From the NCBI RefSeq assembly GCF_013394855.1, contig NZ_JABMLK010000001.1:2623501-2687500 (forward strand): 64,000 nucleotides of DNA, in the 5' to 3' direction. This document shows positions 19,177 through 29,543 of the stretch, one piece after another. Below the pieces are notes generated by a model, which saw nothing but the letters and a program-made list of their open reading frames with translations, did no database searches and was not told the origin of the DNA. The position numbers and the translations under genes were made by a program. Positions within the stretch are counted from its first letter, which is position 1, and every line of letters starts with the position of its first letter. Source of the DNA: Limnobaculum xujianqingii (lineage in GTDB: Bacteria; Pseudomonadota; Gammaproteobacteria; Enterobacterales; Enterobacteriaceae).

Positions 19177-19234
19177 TTTCCAGCTCCTGCTTACACCTCT
19201 GGTTCCAATAAAAAACAATGGATACTGATGGTAA

Positions 19235-20248
19235 TTAGACTTTTATTTTCTCATCTTTGCTGGTTCGGCTGAGTAGAGTGATAGCCGCTTCCCGGGCATC
19301 TTTACCGGCATAAAGTACCTGATAAATCTGTTCAGTAATTGGCATCTCTACGCCATGGCGCTGAGCCAGTACCCACACTTCTTTGGTATTACGATAGCCT
19401 TCAACCACCTGACCAATCAGGTTCTGAGCTTCTTCCACATTTTTTCCTTCGCCCAGCATAATGCCAAAGCGACGGTTACGGGATTGGTTGTCCGTACAGG
19501 TCAACACCAGATCCCCTAATCCCGCCATGCCCATAAAGGTGGCAGGTTCTGCTCCCAAGGCGGCACCTAAACGACTCATTTCTGCCAGGCCCCGGGTTAT
19601 TAGTGCTGTTCTGGCATTAGCACCAAAACCAATACCATCTGACATACCGGCTCCGATAGCAATAACGTTTTTAACCGCACCGCCTAACTGAACGCCAATA
19701 AAGTCAGGATTACTGTAAACCCTAAAGCTCTTTCCACAATGCAATAATTTTTGCAGATCGTCAGTGAACAGAGGATCGGATGAAGCTACCGCAATCGCCG
19801 TTGGTAAACCGGCGGCAAGCTCTTTAGCAAATGTTGGCCCGGAGATAACCGCCAGTGGGATCTCATCCCCTAATGCTTCTCTGGCCACTTCAGCCAGTAA
19901 ACGACCGGTTTCGGCTTCCAGCCCTTTGGTTGCCCAAACAATACGAGCATTTGCTTGTAAAAACGGCTTTATCTGGCGAAGAACATCGCCAAAAACATGG
20001 CTGGGCACAACCACCAGAATATCCCGGCTGGCACTAATAGCCTGCTGGAGATCGGCCTGCAACTGTAACGTATCCGGGAATGGAACATCCGGAAGAAACG
20101 CCTGATTCTTTCTATCCTGCTGCAGTTGCGCAATATGTTGAGGGTCATGACCCCACAACACCACCGAGTGGCCATTACGCGCCAGCGTAATGGCTAAAGC
20201 GGTGCCGTACGAGCCGGCACCGATAACAGTCATATCGACCTGATTCAT
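19235..20248 (-). CDS. gpsA: NAD(P)+-dependent glycerol-3-phosphate dehydrogenase GpsA
   Basis: GpsA reduces dihydroxyacetone phosphate to sn-glycerol 3-phosphate for phospholipid synthesis. The 337-residue soluble enzyme starts with the Rossmann motif [12 protein letters not shown], followed by [24 protein letters not shown], the catalytic Lys in [13 protein letters not shown], and [20 protein letters not shown]. Its ATG shares one base with the secB stop (TAATG), so translation of secB, gpsA and probably cysE is coupled. Confidence 0.98.
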   Translation of the reverse strand: MNQVDMTVIGAGSYGTALAITLARNGHSVVLWGHDPQHIAQLQQDRKNQAFLPDVPFPDTLQLQADLQQAISASRDILVVVPSHVFGDVLRQIKPFLQANARIVWATKGLEAETGRLLAEVAREALGDEIPLAVISGPTFAKELAAGLPTAIAVASSDPLFTDDLQKLLHCGKSFRVYSNPDFIGVQLGGAVKNVIAIGAGMSDGIGFGANARTALITRGLAEMSRLGAALGAEPATFMGMAGLGDLVLTCTDNQSRNRRFGIMLGEGKNVEEAQNLIGQVVEGYRNTKEVWVLAQRHGVEMPITEQIYQVLYAGKDAREAAITLLSRTSKDEKIKV

Positions 20249-20721
20249 TACGCGTCCTGATGCGGCGCAGCGCCTTGCTCAGCTTCGGCTTGCTGCTGCA
20301 GATAGTTCATGAACAGCGCATCAAAGTTTACTGGCGCCAAATTCAATTGAGGGAAACTACCACGAGAAACCAGTGCAGAAACACATTCGCGAGCATAAGG
20401 AAACAGAATGTTTGGACAGTATGCACCCAGACAGTGAGCCATCTGAGAATCATCCAGACCAGTAATGCTAAAGATACCCGCCTGCTGAACTTCACATAAG
20501 AATGCAGTATCTTCACCCAGCATAGCGGTTGCCGTAACGCGTAAAACAACTTCAAATACACCATCGCCCAGTTGGCTGGAAGCCGTATCTAAATCCAGTT
20601 TAACCTGAGGATCCCACTCCTGTTGAAAAATCAGTGGTGCTGCAGGTGCTTCAAAAGAGACGTCTTTGGTATAAATGCGTTGAATTTGAAACGCCATTTC
20701 TGGGTTGCTTTGCTCTGACAT
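20248..20721 (-). CDS. secB: Protein-export chaperone SecB
   Basis: SecB is a cytoplasmic tetramer that keeps exported preproteins unfolded and delivers them to SecA. The 157-residue acidic protein shows the family core: [14 protein letters not shown] near the N terminus, [20 protein letters not shown] and [34 protein letters not shown], ending in the acidic, Ala/Gln-rich tail. It precedes gpsA with a 1-nt overlap. In many relatives grxC lies directly upstream; here only 105 nt separate secB from yibN and no grxC is present. Confidence 0.98.
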   Translation of the reverse strand: MSEQSNPEMAFQIQRIYTKDVSFEAPAAPLIFQQEWDPQVKLDLDTASSQLGDGVFEVVLRVTATAMLGEDTAFLCEVQQAGIFSITGLDDSQMAHCLGAYCPNILFPYARECVSALVSRGSFPQLNLAPVNFDALFMNYLQQQAEAEQGAAPHQDA

Positions 20722-20826
20722 AAAAAATTACCTTTAAGTTAAATGTCCTTCTCATGCTGAAATAAAGCAATAATCGGGAATTTTGAGATAAACAGTAAAG
20801 TGGGGCTCATCCCTTTTTACCGACTA

Positions 20827-21258
20827 TTACTTACCGCGAACCAATGGCAGGTTTTCACCGCTCCAGCCAGACAATCCGTTTTTCAGAGTGAATACCTGTG
20901 TGAAGCCCTCTTTAACCAAAGCTTCTGCCGGTTCTTTCGAACTGGTGCCATTGGCACAAAGTACAATCACCGGACGCTCTTTGTGTTTGTCCAAAACGGC
21001 AAGGGTGCCATTTTTAATGTCTGTTGGCGTTAAGTTGATAGCACCAACAATGTGTCCTTTACGGAACTCATCAATAGTGCGGGTATCAACAACAACTGCA
21101 TCTTCTGAATTGATCAGCCGGGTTAAATCCGAATTGCTGATATCTTTAACTTTAGATGTTGCTGTTTTTAGCGTCATAAAAATGACAGCGACCAGTAACC
21201 CAACCCAGGCAATACTTAATACCGGATGGTTACTAACAAATTGCATAACTTGTTCCAT
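20827..21258 (-). CDS. yibN: Membrane-anchored rhodanese-domain protein YibN
   Basis: YibN is an inner-membrane protein with one N-terminal helix (about residues 12-30) and a cytoplasmic rhodanese domain. The ATG at 21258 gives 143 residues, like E. coli; a TTG at 21270 is unlikely. The domain shows [24 protein letters not shown] and an active-site loop [10 protein letters not shown] with Cys101, so sulfurtransferase or related thiol chemistry is possible. The ending [16 protein letters not shown] is the family signature. Its function is not well defined. The 105-nt gap to secB suggests co-transcription. Confidence 0.92.
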   Translation of the reverse strand: MEQVMQFVSNHPVLSIAWVGLLVAVIFMTLKTATSKVKDISNSDLTRLINSEDAVVVDTRTIDEFRKGHIVGAINLTPTDIKNGTLAVLDKHKERPVIVLCANGTSSKEPAEALVKEGFTQVFTLKNGLSGWSGENLPLVRGK

Positions 21259-21601
21259 GGAGGATAACAACTCCCGCTGTTTGGGATTAAATAATCAAGG
21301 TTATGGAGTATACCTTTGCACTGCATCAAATACAGCCAAAATACGGACTGCAATGCAGAAAATACGGCATATCTCTAAAAATTTTATCAAGAGTATGCAG
21401 CGAAACATATTGAAAAAGAGTAAAAACAGGTATCAAAGTCTGATTTATACGCTTATTTTTTCTGACTGTAGTAAAATTCTCCACCAAATGACGATGCCGG
21501 TTGTACCTATCGTTACCTCTAAGTTCTCAATGTGGTATAAAAAGCACATTGGATATGAAATGAATACCGCAAATTTCAATGTTATTTACGAGGTTATTTG
21601 A
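21259..21601. promoter_or_regulatory. Divergent yibN/gpmM intergenic region
   Basis: These 343 nt separate divergent yibN and gpmM and should carry both promoters. The sequence is A+T-rich toward gpmM. A long plus-strand open frame through this region and across yibN (20888-21601) has no recognisable protein features and is an antisense shadow. A GAGG Shine-Dalgarno sits 8 nt before the gpmM ATG. Confidence 0.4.
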
Positions 21602-23146
21602 ATGTCGAGCACAAAAAAACCCATGGTTCTGGTGATTCTTGATGGTTATGGCTATCGGGAAGAGCAACAGGATAACGCTATTATTAATGCTAAAAAGCCA
21701 GTAATGGACAGCCTGTGGAAGAACTACCCACATACGCTGATCGCCGCTTCTGGTCTGGATGTAGGTTTACCTGATGGTCAAATGGGTAACTCAGAAGTTG
21801 GTCACGTGAATCTGGGTGCAGGACGCATTGTTTATCAGGATCTTACTCGTCTGGACAAAGAGATTAAAGAAGGTGATTTCTTTACTAATCAGGTATTAAC
21901 TTCCGCCGTTGATAAAGCCGTTGCAGCCAATAAAGCCGTGCACATTATGGGATTGATGTCCCCTGGTGGCGTTCACAGTCATGAAGACCATATTCTGGCC
22001 ATGATTGAGTTAGCAGCAAAGCGTGGCGCAAAAGCCGTTTATCTGCATGCATTCCTGGATGGTCGTGACACCCCGCCCCGTAGTGCGCAATCAACACTGA
22101 AACGATTCACCCACGAGTTTGAGAAACTGGGCTGTGGTCGTATCGCTTCTATCGTAGGCCGTTACTATGCAATGGACCGCGATAACCGCTGGGATCGTGT
22201 ACAGTTAGCCTATGACCTGATGACTGATGCCAAAGGTGAGTTCACTGCAGAAGATGCAGTTTCAGGATTACAGGCGGCATACAGCCGTGATGAAAACGAT
22301 GAGTTTGTTAAACCGACGGTTATCCAAAAAGCAGGCGAACCTTCTGCCGCTATGCAGGATGGTGATGCGTTAATTTTTATGAATTTCCGCGCTGACCGTG
22401 CTCGTCAAATCACTCGTACCTTTATCAATCCTGACTTTGACGGATTTAAACGTAATAAAGTGGTCAAGTTCAGCGAGTTTGTAATGCTGACTGAATACGC
22501 AGCTGATATTAAAGCGGCATGTGCTTATCCACCAGATTCACTCACCAACACCTTTGGCGAGTGGTTGATGAAGCACGATAAAACTCAGCTACGCATCTCT
22601 GAAACCGAGAAATATGCTCACGTCACCTTTTTCTATAACGGTGGCGTAGAAGATCCATTTACCGGTGAAGACCGTATTCTGGTGAACTCTCCTAAGGTTG
22701 CGACCTACGATTTACAACCAGAAATGAGTTCCGCAGAACTGACCGAAAAGTTAGTTGCAGCTATCGAAAGCGGTAAATATGACGCCATTATTTGTAACTA
22801 CCCTAACGGTGATATGGTTGGTCATACCGGTGTATACGAAGCAGCAATTAAAGCGGTAGAAACGCTGGATGCTTGTGTTGGTCAAGTGGTTGCTGCCGTT
22901 GAAAAAGTAGGTGGACAATTACTGGTTACTGCCGATCACGGTAATGCTGAGCAGATGCGCGATCCGGCAACAGGTCAAGCCCATACAGCACATACCAGCC
23001 TGCCAGTGCCATTGATTTATGTAGGGAAGTCAGCACAAGTGGTCGAAGGTGGTAAGCTGTCCGATCTGGCACCAACCATGCTCAGCCTGATGGGAATGGA
23101 AATTCCACAAGAGATGACTGGTAAGCCGCTGTTCATCGTGAAATAA
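21602..23146 (+). CDS. gpmM: 2,3-bisphosphoglycerate-independent phosphoglycerate mutase
   Basis: GpmM interconverts 3- and 2-phosphoglycerate using two Mn ions and a phosphoserine intermediate. The 514-residue enzyme belongs to the alkaline-phosphatase fold. [10 protein letters not shown] binds metal, the nucleophile is Ser64 in MGNSEVGH, and [46 protein letters not shown] and [10 protein letters not shown] cover substrate and metal ligands. It is monocistronic-looking, with its own upstream region and a terminator directly after the stop. Confidence 0.98.
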   Translation: MSSTKKPMVLVILDGYGYREEQQDNAIINAKKPVMDSLWKNYPHTLIAASGLDVGLPDGQMGNSEVGHVNLGAGRIVYQDLTRLDKEIKEGDFFTNQVLTSAVDKAVAANKAVHIMGLMSPGGVHSHEDHILAMIELAAKRGAKAVYLHAFLDGRDTPPRSAQSTLKRFTHEFEKLGCGRIASIVGRYYAMDRDNRWDRVQLAYDLMTDAKGEFTAEDAVSGLQAAYSRDENDEFVKPTVIQKAGEPSAAMQDGDALIFMNFRADRARQITRTFINPDFDGFKRNKVVKFSEFVMLTEYAADIKAACAYPPDSLTNTFGEWLMKHDKTQLRISETEKYAHVTFFYNGGVEDPFTGEDRILVNSPKVATYDLQPEMSSAELTEKLVAAIESGKYDAIICNYPNGDMVGHTGVYEAAIKAVETLDACVGQVVAAVEKVGGQLLVTADHGNAEQMRDPATGQAHTAHTSLPVPLIYVGKSAQVVEGGKLSDLAPTMLSLMGMEIPQEMTGKPLFIVK

Positions 23147-23177
23147 TCGCCTTCCATGAAGGAAGCGATTTTTTTTC
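23145..23177 (+). terminator. gpmM terminator
   Basis: AATCGC-C-TTCC pairs with GGAAGCGATT around the loop ATGAA, followed by seven or more T residues. It begins inside the gpmM stop codon. The first possible in-frame ATG of envC lies in this hairpin loop, which argues for a later envC start. Confidence 0.9.
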
Positions 23178-23206
23178 ACTATTCACAAGCTATCAGGGGG
23201 TCGATT

Positions 23207-24490
23207 GTGCGGATACCAAAACAGGACTCTGCACTCAGTGTATCGACCCACCGTTTCAGTTTGAGTGTTATTTGCGCCAGCCTACTCTGTGTTGGCGCAC
23301 TTCTTTATTCTTATCCTGGCTACGCTGACGAAAATAATAAGCAACAGCTCAATTCCGTTCTGCAGGACATCGCTGAAAAAGAAAAAAACGTCAAGCTACA
23401 GCAAAAACAACGTGAAGACCTTAATGTCCAGCTTAAAGAGCAGGAGAAATCCATTGCTCAATCCAGCCTGATATTGCGAAAAACTCAGGGAGCACTGAAT
23501 ACCTTAGGTAGTGAAATAGGTACCCTTAACAGCAATATAAAACGGCTGCAAAAACAACAAAATACCCAGCAGGATTATCTGGCGAAACAGTTAGACGCCG
23601 CCTTTCGGCTGGGAAAAAGCTCCGAACTTCAGCTCATTCTGGAAAGTGAAGAGAGTCAACGTAGCGAAAGAATTCTCGCGTATTATGGCTACCTGAATCA
23701 GGCTCGCCAAAAAACTATTGATGAACTCAAAGAAACACAAACTGACCTGAAACAGGAAAAAACAAAATTACAAACAAAACAGGTTGAACAGAAAAGCCTG
23801 CTTGGTCAGCAAAAAGACGAACAGACAAAACTGGAATCCGCACGTCAGGCTCGTAAAAAGACCTTAAGTGAACTGGATGTTTCCATTCAGGCCGATCAGC
23901 AAAAGCTGGCTGAACTGAAGAAAAACGAATCCCGGTTAAGAGATCAAATAGCCAAAGCGGAACGGGAAGCCAAAGCTCGAGCCGCTCGTGAACAAAAAGA
24001 AGCAGAAAAACTAAGAGCACGCCAACAACAGGCTCAAAAATCAGGTTCAGTGTATAAAGCAACTGAAGAAGAGCGTTCTTTAATGGCTCGTACTGGTGGG
24101 CTCGGTCGCCCGGCAGCTCAGGCATTGTGGCCTGTCAGAGGGCAAATAAGCCATCGATTTGGTGAGGCTTTGCAAGGTGAGCTTCGCTGGAAAGGTATGG
24201 TTATTAACGCACCAGAAGGCAGTGAAGTTCGGGCCATTGCAGATGGTCGGGTATTGCTGGCTGACTGGTTGCAGGGCTATGGTCTGGTTGTGGTTGTCGA
24301 ACATGGTAAAAGCGACATGAGCCTGTATGGCTATAACCAGAGTGCTCTTGTTAGCGTTGGCAGTCAGGTTAAAGCCGGTCAACCAATTGCACTGGTTGGT
24401 ACCAGTGGCGGTCAGGGAGAACCTTCGCTGTACTTTGAAATTCGCCGTCAGGGACAGGCAGTTAACCCACAACCATGGCTTGGAAAATAG
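23207..24490 (+). CDS. envC: Murein hydrolase activator EnvC
   Basis: EnvC is a periplasmic division protein, recruited by FtsEX, that activates the amidases AmiA and AmiB to split septal peptidoglycan. The GTG at 23207, seven bases after AGGGGG, gives 427 residues and avoids starting in the gpmM terminator. It has a signal peptide ending near YADE, a long coiled coil (about residues 45-270, rich in Gln/Lys/Glu) and a C-terminal LytM domain. The LytM residues are HRFGE and YGLVVVVEHGKSDMSLYGYN, with catalytic metal ligands replaced as is normal for EnvC. yibQ overlaps its end. Confidence 0.95.
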   Translation: MRIPKQDSALSVSTHRFSLSVICASLLCVGALLYSYPGYADENNKQQLNSVLQDIAEKEKNVKLQQKQREDLNVQLKEQEKSIAQSSLILRKTQGALNTLGSEIGTLNSNIKRLQKQQNTQQDYLAKQLDAAFRLGKSSELQLILESEESQRSERILAYYGYLNQARQKTIDELKETQTDLKQEKTKLQTKQVEQKSLLGQQKDEQTKLESARQARKKTLSELDVSIQADQQKLAELKKNESRLRDQIAKAEREAKARAAREQKEAEKLRARQQQAQKSGSVYKATEEERSLMARTGGLGRPAAQALWPVRGQISHRFGEALQGELRWKGMVINAPEGSEVRAIADGRVLLADWLQGYGLVVVVEHGKSDMSLYGYNQSALVSVGSQVKAGQPIALVGTSGGQGEPSLYFEIRRQGQAVNPQPWLGK

Positions 24491-25488
24491 TAGTGACTTC
24501 ATTAAAACATCTTATCCATCCTGTACTCGGCTTACTCTGCCTGAGTTTTACACTCTCAGCCGCCCCTGCCCGACTGGCGATTGTTATCGATGACTTTGGT
24601 TATCGTAAACATAACGAAGAACAGATACTAAAAATGCCGGCAGCCATTTCCGTTGCCGTATTACCCAATGCACCGTTATCTAAGGAAATGGCGCAAAAAG
24701 CCTATCAATCAGGGCATGAAATCCTCATCCATATGCCAATGGCCCCAATAAGTAAACAGCCTCTGGAGCGGGACACACTACGTCCAGGCATGAGTGTAGA
24801 GGAAATACGGCGTATTGTTGCTCAGGCAATACGCAACGTTCCCCATGCAAAAGGCATGAATAACCATATGGGTAGCGCTATGACTTCTGATTTAGGTGCT
24901 ATGCAACTGGTAATGAAAACCCTTAGCCACTATCAACTCTATTTTCTCGATAGTGTGACCATTGGCAGCACCAAATCAACACAGGCAGCAGAAGGCACTT
25001 CTGTTCAGGTAGTCAAAAGAAAAGTCTTTCTGGATGATGACCAAAGCGAAGCGGCAGTAAGAAAGCAATTTAATCTGGCAGTAAAAATGGCACAAAAGAA
25101 TGGATCGGCTATCGCTATTGGCCACCCTCATCCTTCTACCATTAGCGTATTGCAGCAGATGCTCCCACAGCTGCCGCCAGACGTGGTATTAGTACCTGTC
25201 AGCCACTTGTTACCATCTGCGCCACATCGAACTTATCCATCTCATGAACCTAAACCGGTTGAAGTGAAGACACCGGAAAAACCAGTGGCGCTCCCTGTCA
25301 ATCTGACTCATCGCTGTCCGGCACCGGAATCGATTGAAAAAATCAATCCACAAGCCACTTATAGCACTATCAAAAATATTTTTGGAACATCGCCAGCAAT
25401 ATGGTCAATCTACTCTTATCTAACCTATTGTAGTGTCGCGCCACAAATTGCCGCATCCTCATTACCATCGGCCCCAAATCGCCCATGA
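24475..25488 (+). CDS. yibQ: Divergent polysaccharide deacetylase family protein YibQ
   Basis: YibQ is an exported member of the divergent polysaccharide deacetylase group (DUF610) with no proven substrate. The 337-residue protein has an N-terminal hydrophobic signal (LIHPVLGLLCLSFTLSAAPA), then LAIVIDDFGYRKHNEEQ, LIHMPMAPISKQPLE, NNHMGSAMTSD, YFLDSVTIGSTK and AIGHPHPSTI. The Asp-Asp and His residues form the expected NodB-like metal site. A Pro-rich tail follows. It overlaps envC by 16 nt, a conserved pairing that suggests a link to cell-wall remodelling. Confidence 0.93.
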   Translation: MAWKIVVTSLKHLIHPVLGLLCLSFTLSAAPARLAIVIDDFGYRKHNEEQILKMPAAISVAVLPNAPLSKEMAQKAYQSGHEILIHMPMAPISKQPLERDTLRPGMSVEEIRRIVAQAIRNVPHAKGMNNHMGSAMTSDLGAMQLVMKTLSHYQLYFLDSVTIGSTKSTQAAEGTSVQVVKRKVFLDDDQSEAAVRKQFNLAVKMAQKNGSAIAIGHPHPSTISVLQQMLPQLPPDVVLVPVSHLLPSAPHRTYPSHEPKPVEVKTPEKPVALPVNLTHRCPAPESIEKINPQATYSTIKNIFGTSPAIWSIYSYLTYCSVAPQIAASSLPSAPNRP

Positions 25489-25581
25489 GAGAACGGTATC
25501 TAAGCGTATGAATTATCCTTAATTGAACAAAAATAGCGGCTACGTTACTATTTATTTTTTGAGTCTAATGGCGGTCAGGTT

Positions 25582-26343
25582 ATGTTTCCTTTATCAGTGT
25601 GCGTACTTACATTTAATTCCGCACGATTACTAAAAGATGTACTTTTGCCCCTGAAAGAAATCGCCGATGAGTTAATTATTGTAGATTCAGGAAGCAGTGA
25701 TGAAACTCTGGATATCTGTCAGCAGTTTGGTGTAACGCCTGTTTATCGAGCCTATACCACACATGGTGAGCAGATGAACTATGCAATCTCATTAGTAAGC
25801 AATCAATGGGTGCTTTGCATGGACAGCGATGAAATCATCGACCAGAAAACTGTTGAAGAGATAAAGAAAATTAAGAACGGTAGTATGCCAGCGCCCGATA
25901 TGGCGTTTCGTATCTCTCGTCACTGGTTTGTTTTAGGCAAAGAAGTCCACAATATTTATCCTGTCACCTCACCAGATTATCCGGTTAGATTATTTAATCG
26001 TGAATATGTAGGTTTTAACAGCCGCCCGGTTGATGATGCAGCTGAAGGTTACAAAAATACCGCTGTGATCGCCGGATTTGTTAAGCACGATACCTTTTTC
26101 TCTATTCATGAAGTGTTTAATAAATTGAATGGATATACCACCCGACTGGTTAAATATAAGCGGGTTAAGCCCTCTCTGGCCAGGGGACTGTTTAGCGCTT
26201 TTGGCTCTTTCTGGAAATGGTATATTTTCAAAAATGGTTGGAAAGATGGCAAAGTTGGCGTTGTTACCGGAACTTATGCTGTCGCTTATAGCTTTATGAA
26301 ATACCTGAAAGCCTGGTATCAACACGATGATAAGAAGCATTAA
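25582..26343 (+). CDS. GT2 glycosyltransferase, WaaE-like, at the start of the LPS core locus
   Basis: A 253-residue GT-A enzyme with VCVLTFNSARLL at the nucleotide site, ELIIVDSGSSDET and the metal-binding CMDSDEII (DxD). C-terminal similarity in layout to WaaE (GSFWKWYIFKNGWKDGKVG) points to a transferase adding a hexose to the LPS inner core. It occupies the place between yibQ and hldD that E. coli fills with yibD/tdh/kbl. A clear waaE lies at the far end of the cluster, so this is a second, diverged member of the family. The sugar and acceptor are unknown. Confidence 0.78.
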   Translation: MFPLSVCVLTFNSARLLKDVLLPLKEIADELIIVDSGSSDETLDICQQFGVTPVYRAYTTHGEQMNYAISLVSNQWVLCMDSDEIIDQKTVEEIKKIKNGSMPAPDMAFRISRHWFVLGKEVHNIYPVTSPDYPVRLFNREYVGFNSRPVDDAAEGYKNTAVIAGFVKHDTFFSIHEVFNKLNGYTTRLVKYKRVKPSLARGLFSAFGSFWKWYIFKNGWKDGKVGVVTGTYAVAYSFMKYLKAWYQHDDKKH

Positions 26344-26485
26344 TTATCTGCAATGGAACTGAGGATAATATCCAGTGTCTACCAGCCAGATAGCCATATT
26401 GATACATTCGGCATAAAATAACGCTGGGCGTTGTTTAACACAAACAGCATCCTAATAAATTTACCTTGGAACAAATGGTGAAACC

Positions 26486-27421
26486 ATGATTATCGTAACC
26501 GGCGGTGCTGGACTTATCGGCAGCAATATTATCAAAGCATTAAACGATACCGGATATCAGGACATTCTGGTGGTAGATAACCTGAAAGATGGTACTAAAT
26601 TCGCCAATCTGGTTGATTTAGAAATTGCTGATTATATTGATAAGGAAGATTTCCTTGCCCATATTCTGGCCGGTGATGATTTAGGCGATATTGATGCAGT
26701 TTTCCACCAGGGTGCCTGCTCCTCCACCACCGAGTGGGATGGCAAGTATATGATGGATAATAACTATCAATACTCTAAAGATCTGCTTCACTTCTGTCTG
26801 GATCGCCATATTCCATTCCTCTATGCATCATCTGCTGCCACCTACGGCGGGCGTAGCGATAACTTTATTGAAGACCGTCAATTTGAGCAGCCTCTGAACG
26901 TATATGGTTATTCAAAGTTCCTGTTTGACCAATATGTCCGCCAAATTTTGCCTCAGGCCGAATCTCAGATTTGTGGATTCCGTTATTTCAACGTGTATGG
27001 CCCACGAGAAAATCATAAAGGCAGCATGGCCAGCGTCGCTTTTCATCTGAATAATCAAATAAATAAAGGTGAGAATCCAAAGCTATTTTCAGGTAGCGAG
27101 CAATTTAAACGCGATTTTATCTATGTCGGTGACGTAGCCAATATGAACCTTTGGTTCTGGAAAAATGGCACCTCAGGTATCTTTAACTGTGGAACCGGTC
27201 GCTCCGAATCCTTCCAGGAAGTTGCAGATGCAGTACTGGCTTTCCATAAAAAAGGGCATGTTGAATACATTCCCTTCCCTGAACATTTAAAAGGTCGTTA
27301 TCAATCCTATACTCAGGCCGATCTTACTAAATTGAAAGCAACAGGTTATGATCTACCTTTCAAAACTGTTGCTGAAGGCGTGGCAGAATATATGACCTGG
27401 TTGAATCGGGATAAATCATAA
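26486..27421 (+). CDS. hldD: ADP-L-glycero-D-manno-heptose 6-epimerase
   Basis: HldD converts ADP-D,D-heptose into ADP-L,D-heptose, the donor used by WaaC and WaaF. The 311-residue SDR epimerase begins [14 protein letters not shown] (NADP-binding GxxGxxG) and has [20 protein letters not shown], the catalytic YGYSKFLFD (YxxxK), the sequence [20 protein letters not shown] and [12 protein letters not shown]. It heads the heptose genes, but a hairpin terminator separates it from waaF. Confidence 0.98.
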   Translation: MIIVTGGAGLIGSNIIKALNDTGYQDILVVDNLKDGTKFANLVDLEIADYIDKEDFLAHILAGDDLGDIDAVFHQGACSSTTEWDGKYMMDNNYQYSKDLLHFCLDRHIPFLYASSAATYGGRSDNFIEDRQFEQPLNVYGYSKFLFDQYVRQILPQAESQICGFRYFNVYGPRENHKGSMASVAFHLNNQINKGENPKLFSGSEQFKRDFIYVGDVANMNLWFWKNGTSGIFNCGTGRSESFQEVADAVLAFHKKGHVEYIPFPEHLKGRYQSYTQADLTKLKATGYDLPFKTVAEGVAEYMTWLNRDKS

Positions 27422-27446
27422 AGTTGAAATAACACAGTCACTCAAT

Positions 27447-27482
27447 AAAAGCCCTGTGTTAATAACCCCGGGCTTTTATTTT
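27447..27482 (+). terminator. Hairpin terminator between hldD and waaF
   Basis: AAAAGCCC (27447-27454) pairs with GGGCTTTT (27470-27477) over a 15-nt loop and is followed by ATTTTAA. It likely ends or attenuates hldD transcription before waaF. Confidence 0.75.
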
Positions 27483-27528
27483 AACTATGCAGTAGCCGTG
27501 TCGTTTTACAACTGGAGCAGAATTAAGC

Positions 27529-28578
27529 ATGAAAACGCTGATTATCGGGCCATCCTGGGTCGGTGATATGATGATGTCACAAAGCCTTTATCGTACTTTA
27601 AAGGCAGAAAACCCGGCAGTGGAAATAGATGTAATGGCGCCAGCCTGGTGCCGTCCGCTATTAGCCCGAATGCCTGAAGTCAGTAAAGCGTTACCAATGC
27701 CCTTAGGTCATGGAGCTTTGGCTATTGGAGAACGTCACCAACTAGGTAAACAATTACGCCTGGAGCAATATCAGCAAGCGATTGTTCTGCCAAACTCATT
27801 TAAATCTGCTTTAGTTCCTTTTTTTGCGCGAATTCCCATCCGCACCGGATGGCGTGGAGAGATGCGATACGGTCTGCTAAACGACCTTCGCGTATTAGAT
27901 AAAGCCGCCTTCCCCCTGATGGTTCAACGTTACGTAGCTTTAGCCTATAACAAACAGCGTATTTCACGTGCAGAGGATATTCCTCAACCCATTCTCTGGC
28001 CTCAGCTTCAGGTTAGTCAGGCCGAGATTGAAACAACAACTGCCGAATTCAATCTTACTCATAGTCGGCCTGTTATCGGGTTTTGCCCCGGTGCTGAATT
28101 TGGTCCGGCAAAGCGCTGGCCTCATTATCATTATGCATCTCTGGCTAATAGCCTGATTCAACAGGGATACCAAATTGTGCTGTTTGGTTCAGAGAAAGAC
28201 CGGGAGGCTGGGGAAGAGATCGTTCATGCACTTCCGGCTGAACTACAACCCCATTGCCATAATCTTGCTGGCAGTACCAAACTGGAGCAAGCCGTCATTC
28301 TGATAGCCGCCTGTAACGCCGTTGTCAGTAACGACTCAGGATTAATGCACATTGCCGCAGCACTCAATAGACCGTTAGTTGCCCTTTATGGCCCAAGCAG
28401 CCCGGATTTCACACCGCCACTCACACGTGATGTCAAAGTGATCCGCCTGATTACCGGTTACCATAAAATACGCAAAGGCGACGCTCAACAGGGTTACCAT
28501 CAGAGTTTAATTGATATCCAACCAGAACAGGTTTTAGCTGAACTCCAATTACTGCTAGTCAGTAAGGAGAGCCAATAA
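27529..28578 (+). CDS. waaF: ADP-heptose:LPS heptosyltransferase II
   Basis: WaaF adds the second L,D-heptose to the inner core of LPS on the cytoplasmic side of the inner membrane. The 349-residue GT9 enzyme has IIGPSWVGDMMMSQSL at the N terminus, FCPGAEFGPAKRWP and the donor-site region VVSNDSGLMHIAAALNRPLVALYGPSSP. GGAG precedes the ATG. Its TAA overlaps the waaC ATG by one base, so the two heptosyltransferases are translated together. Confidence 0.98.
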   Translation: MKTLIIGPSWVGDMMMSQSLYRTLKAENPAVEIDVMAPAWCRPLLARMPEVSKALPMPLGHGALAIGERHQLGKQLRLEQYQQAIVLPNSFKSALVPFFARIPIRTGWRGEMRYGLLNDLRVLDKAAFPLMVQRYVALAYNKQRISRAEDIPQPILWPQLQVSQAEIETTTAEFNLTHSRPVIGFCPGAEFGPAKRWPHYHYASLANSLIQQGYQIVLFGSEKDREAGEEIVHALPAELQPHCHNLAGSTKLEQAVILIAACNAVVSNDSGLMHIAAALNRPLVALYGPSSPDFTPPLTRDVKVIRLITGYHKIRKGDAQQGYHQSLIDIQPEQVLAELQLLLVSKESQ

Positions 28579-29543
28579 TGAGGGTTCTGATAGTCAAAAC
28601 TTCTTCAATGGGAGATGTCTTGCATACCCTGCCTGCCCTCACCGATGCGCAAAATGCGATCCCAAATATTCAATTTGATTGGGTAGTAGAAGAAGGATTT
28701 GCACAGATCCCTGACTGGCATAGCGCGATTGATCAAGTTATTCCTGTAGCCATACGCCGCTGGCGAAAGTCCTGGTTTAGTGCCGATACCCGTAAGGAAA
28801 GAACCACATTTATTGCCCAATTACAACAACGCCATTACGACGCTGTCATTGATGCACAAGGGCTAATCAAGAGCGCTTTTCTGATTACTCGAAAAGCCAG
28901 AGGTACCAAACACGGGCAAGATAGCCATAGTGCCAGAGAACCACTGGCCAGCTGGTTCTATGATGTAAAACATTCGATACCTAAAAATCAGCACGCCGTT
29001 GAGCGAACCCGACAACTGTTTGCCCAAAGCCTTGGCTATCCAATGCCAGACAGAAAAGGTGATTATGGTATTGCCCGGCGTTTTCTGGCAACTCCTCCTG
29101 CTGATGCAAATAGCTATTTGGTTTTTCTTCATGCCACAACCCGTGACGATAAACATTGGCCAGAACAACATTGGCGTGAGTTAATTGCTCTTACCACAGA
29201 CTCTGGATTCAAAATTAAGCTCCCTTGGGGGGCTCCTCATGAACACGAAAGAGCAAAACGTTTAGCGAAAGGCTTTCAACATGTTGAAGTTTTACCTAAA
29301 CTATCCCTAGAAGAAATCGCAAATGTGTTGGCCGGAGCTAGAGCCGTTGTTTCTGTCGATACCGGACTGAGCCATCTTACTGCTGCACTGGACCGCCCCA
29401 ATATCACCCTGTATGGACCAACAGATCCAGGGTTGATTGGGGGATATGGAAAAAATCAGAGTGAACTATGCGCCTCTGATAAAAACTTGTTATCGCTGAC
29501 GGCATCTTCAGTACAAGAAGAACTAAAAAGGTTTATGGAATGA
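28578..29543 (+). CDS. waaC: ADP-heptose:LPS heptosyltransferase I
   Basis: WaaC adds the first L,D-heptose to Kdo2-lipid A. The 321-residue GT9 protein starts MRVLIVKTSSMGDVLHTLPALTDA and has IDAQGLIKSA, FLHATTRDDKHWPEQHW and the donor site VVSVDTGLSHLTAALDRPNITLYGPTDPGLIGGYG. It is coupled to waaF upstream and overlaps the next glycosyltransferase by 4 nt (ATGA). No waaQ (heptosyltransferase III) or core heptose kinase waaP is seen in this cluster. Confidence 0.98.
   Translation: MRVLIVKTSSMGDVLHTLPALTDAQNAIPNIQFDWVVEEGFAQIPDWHSAIDQVIPVAIRRWRKSWFSADTRKERTTFIAQLQQRHYDAVIDAQGLIKSAFLITRKARGTKHGQDSHSAREPLASWFYDVKHSIPKNQHAVERTRQLFAQSLGYPMPDRKGDYGIARRFLATPPADANSYLVFLHATTRDDKHWPEQHWRELIALTTDSGFKIKLPWGAPHEHERAKRLAKGFQHVEVLPKLSLEEIANVLAGARAVVSVDTGLSHLTAALDRPNITLYGPTDPGLIGGYGKNQSELCASDKNLLSLTASSVQEELKRFME

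Noticed and set aside
20888..21601. A 237-codon plus-strand open frame covering yibN and the yibN-gpmM gap
   Set aside because: It is antisense to the well-supported yibN, has no Shine-Dalgarno or family features, and its composition follows the shadow of the real frame.
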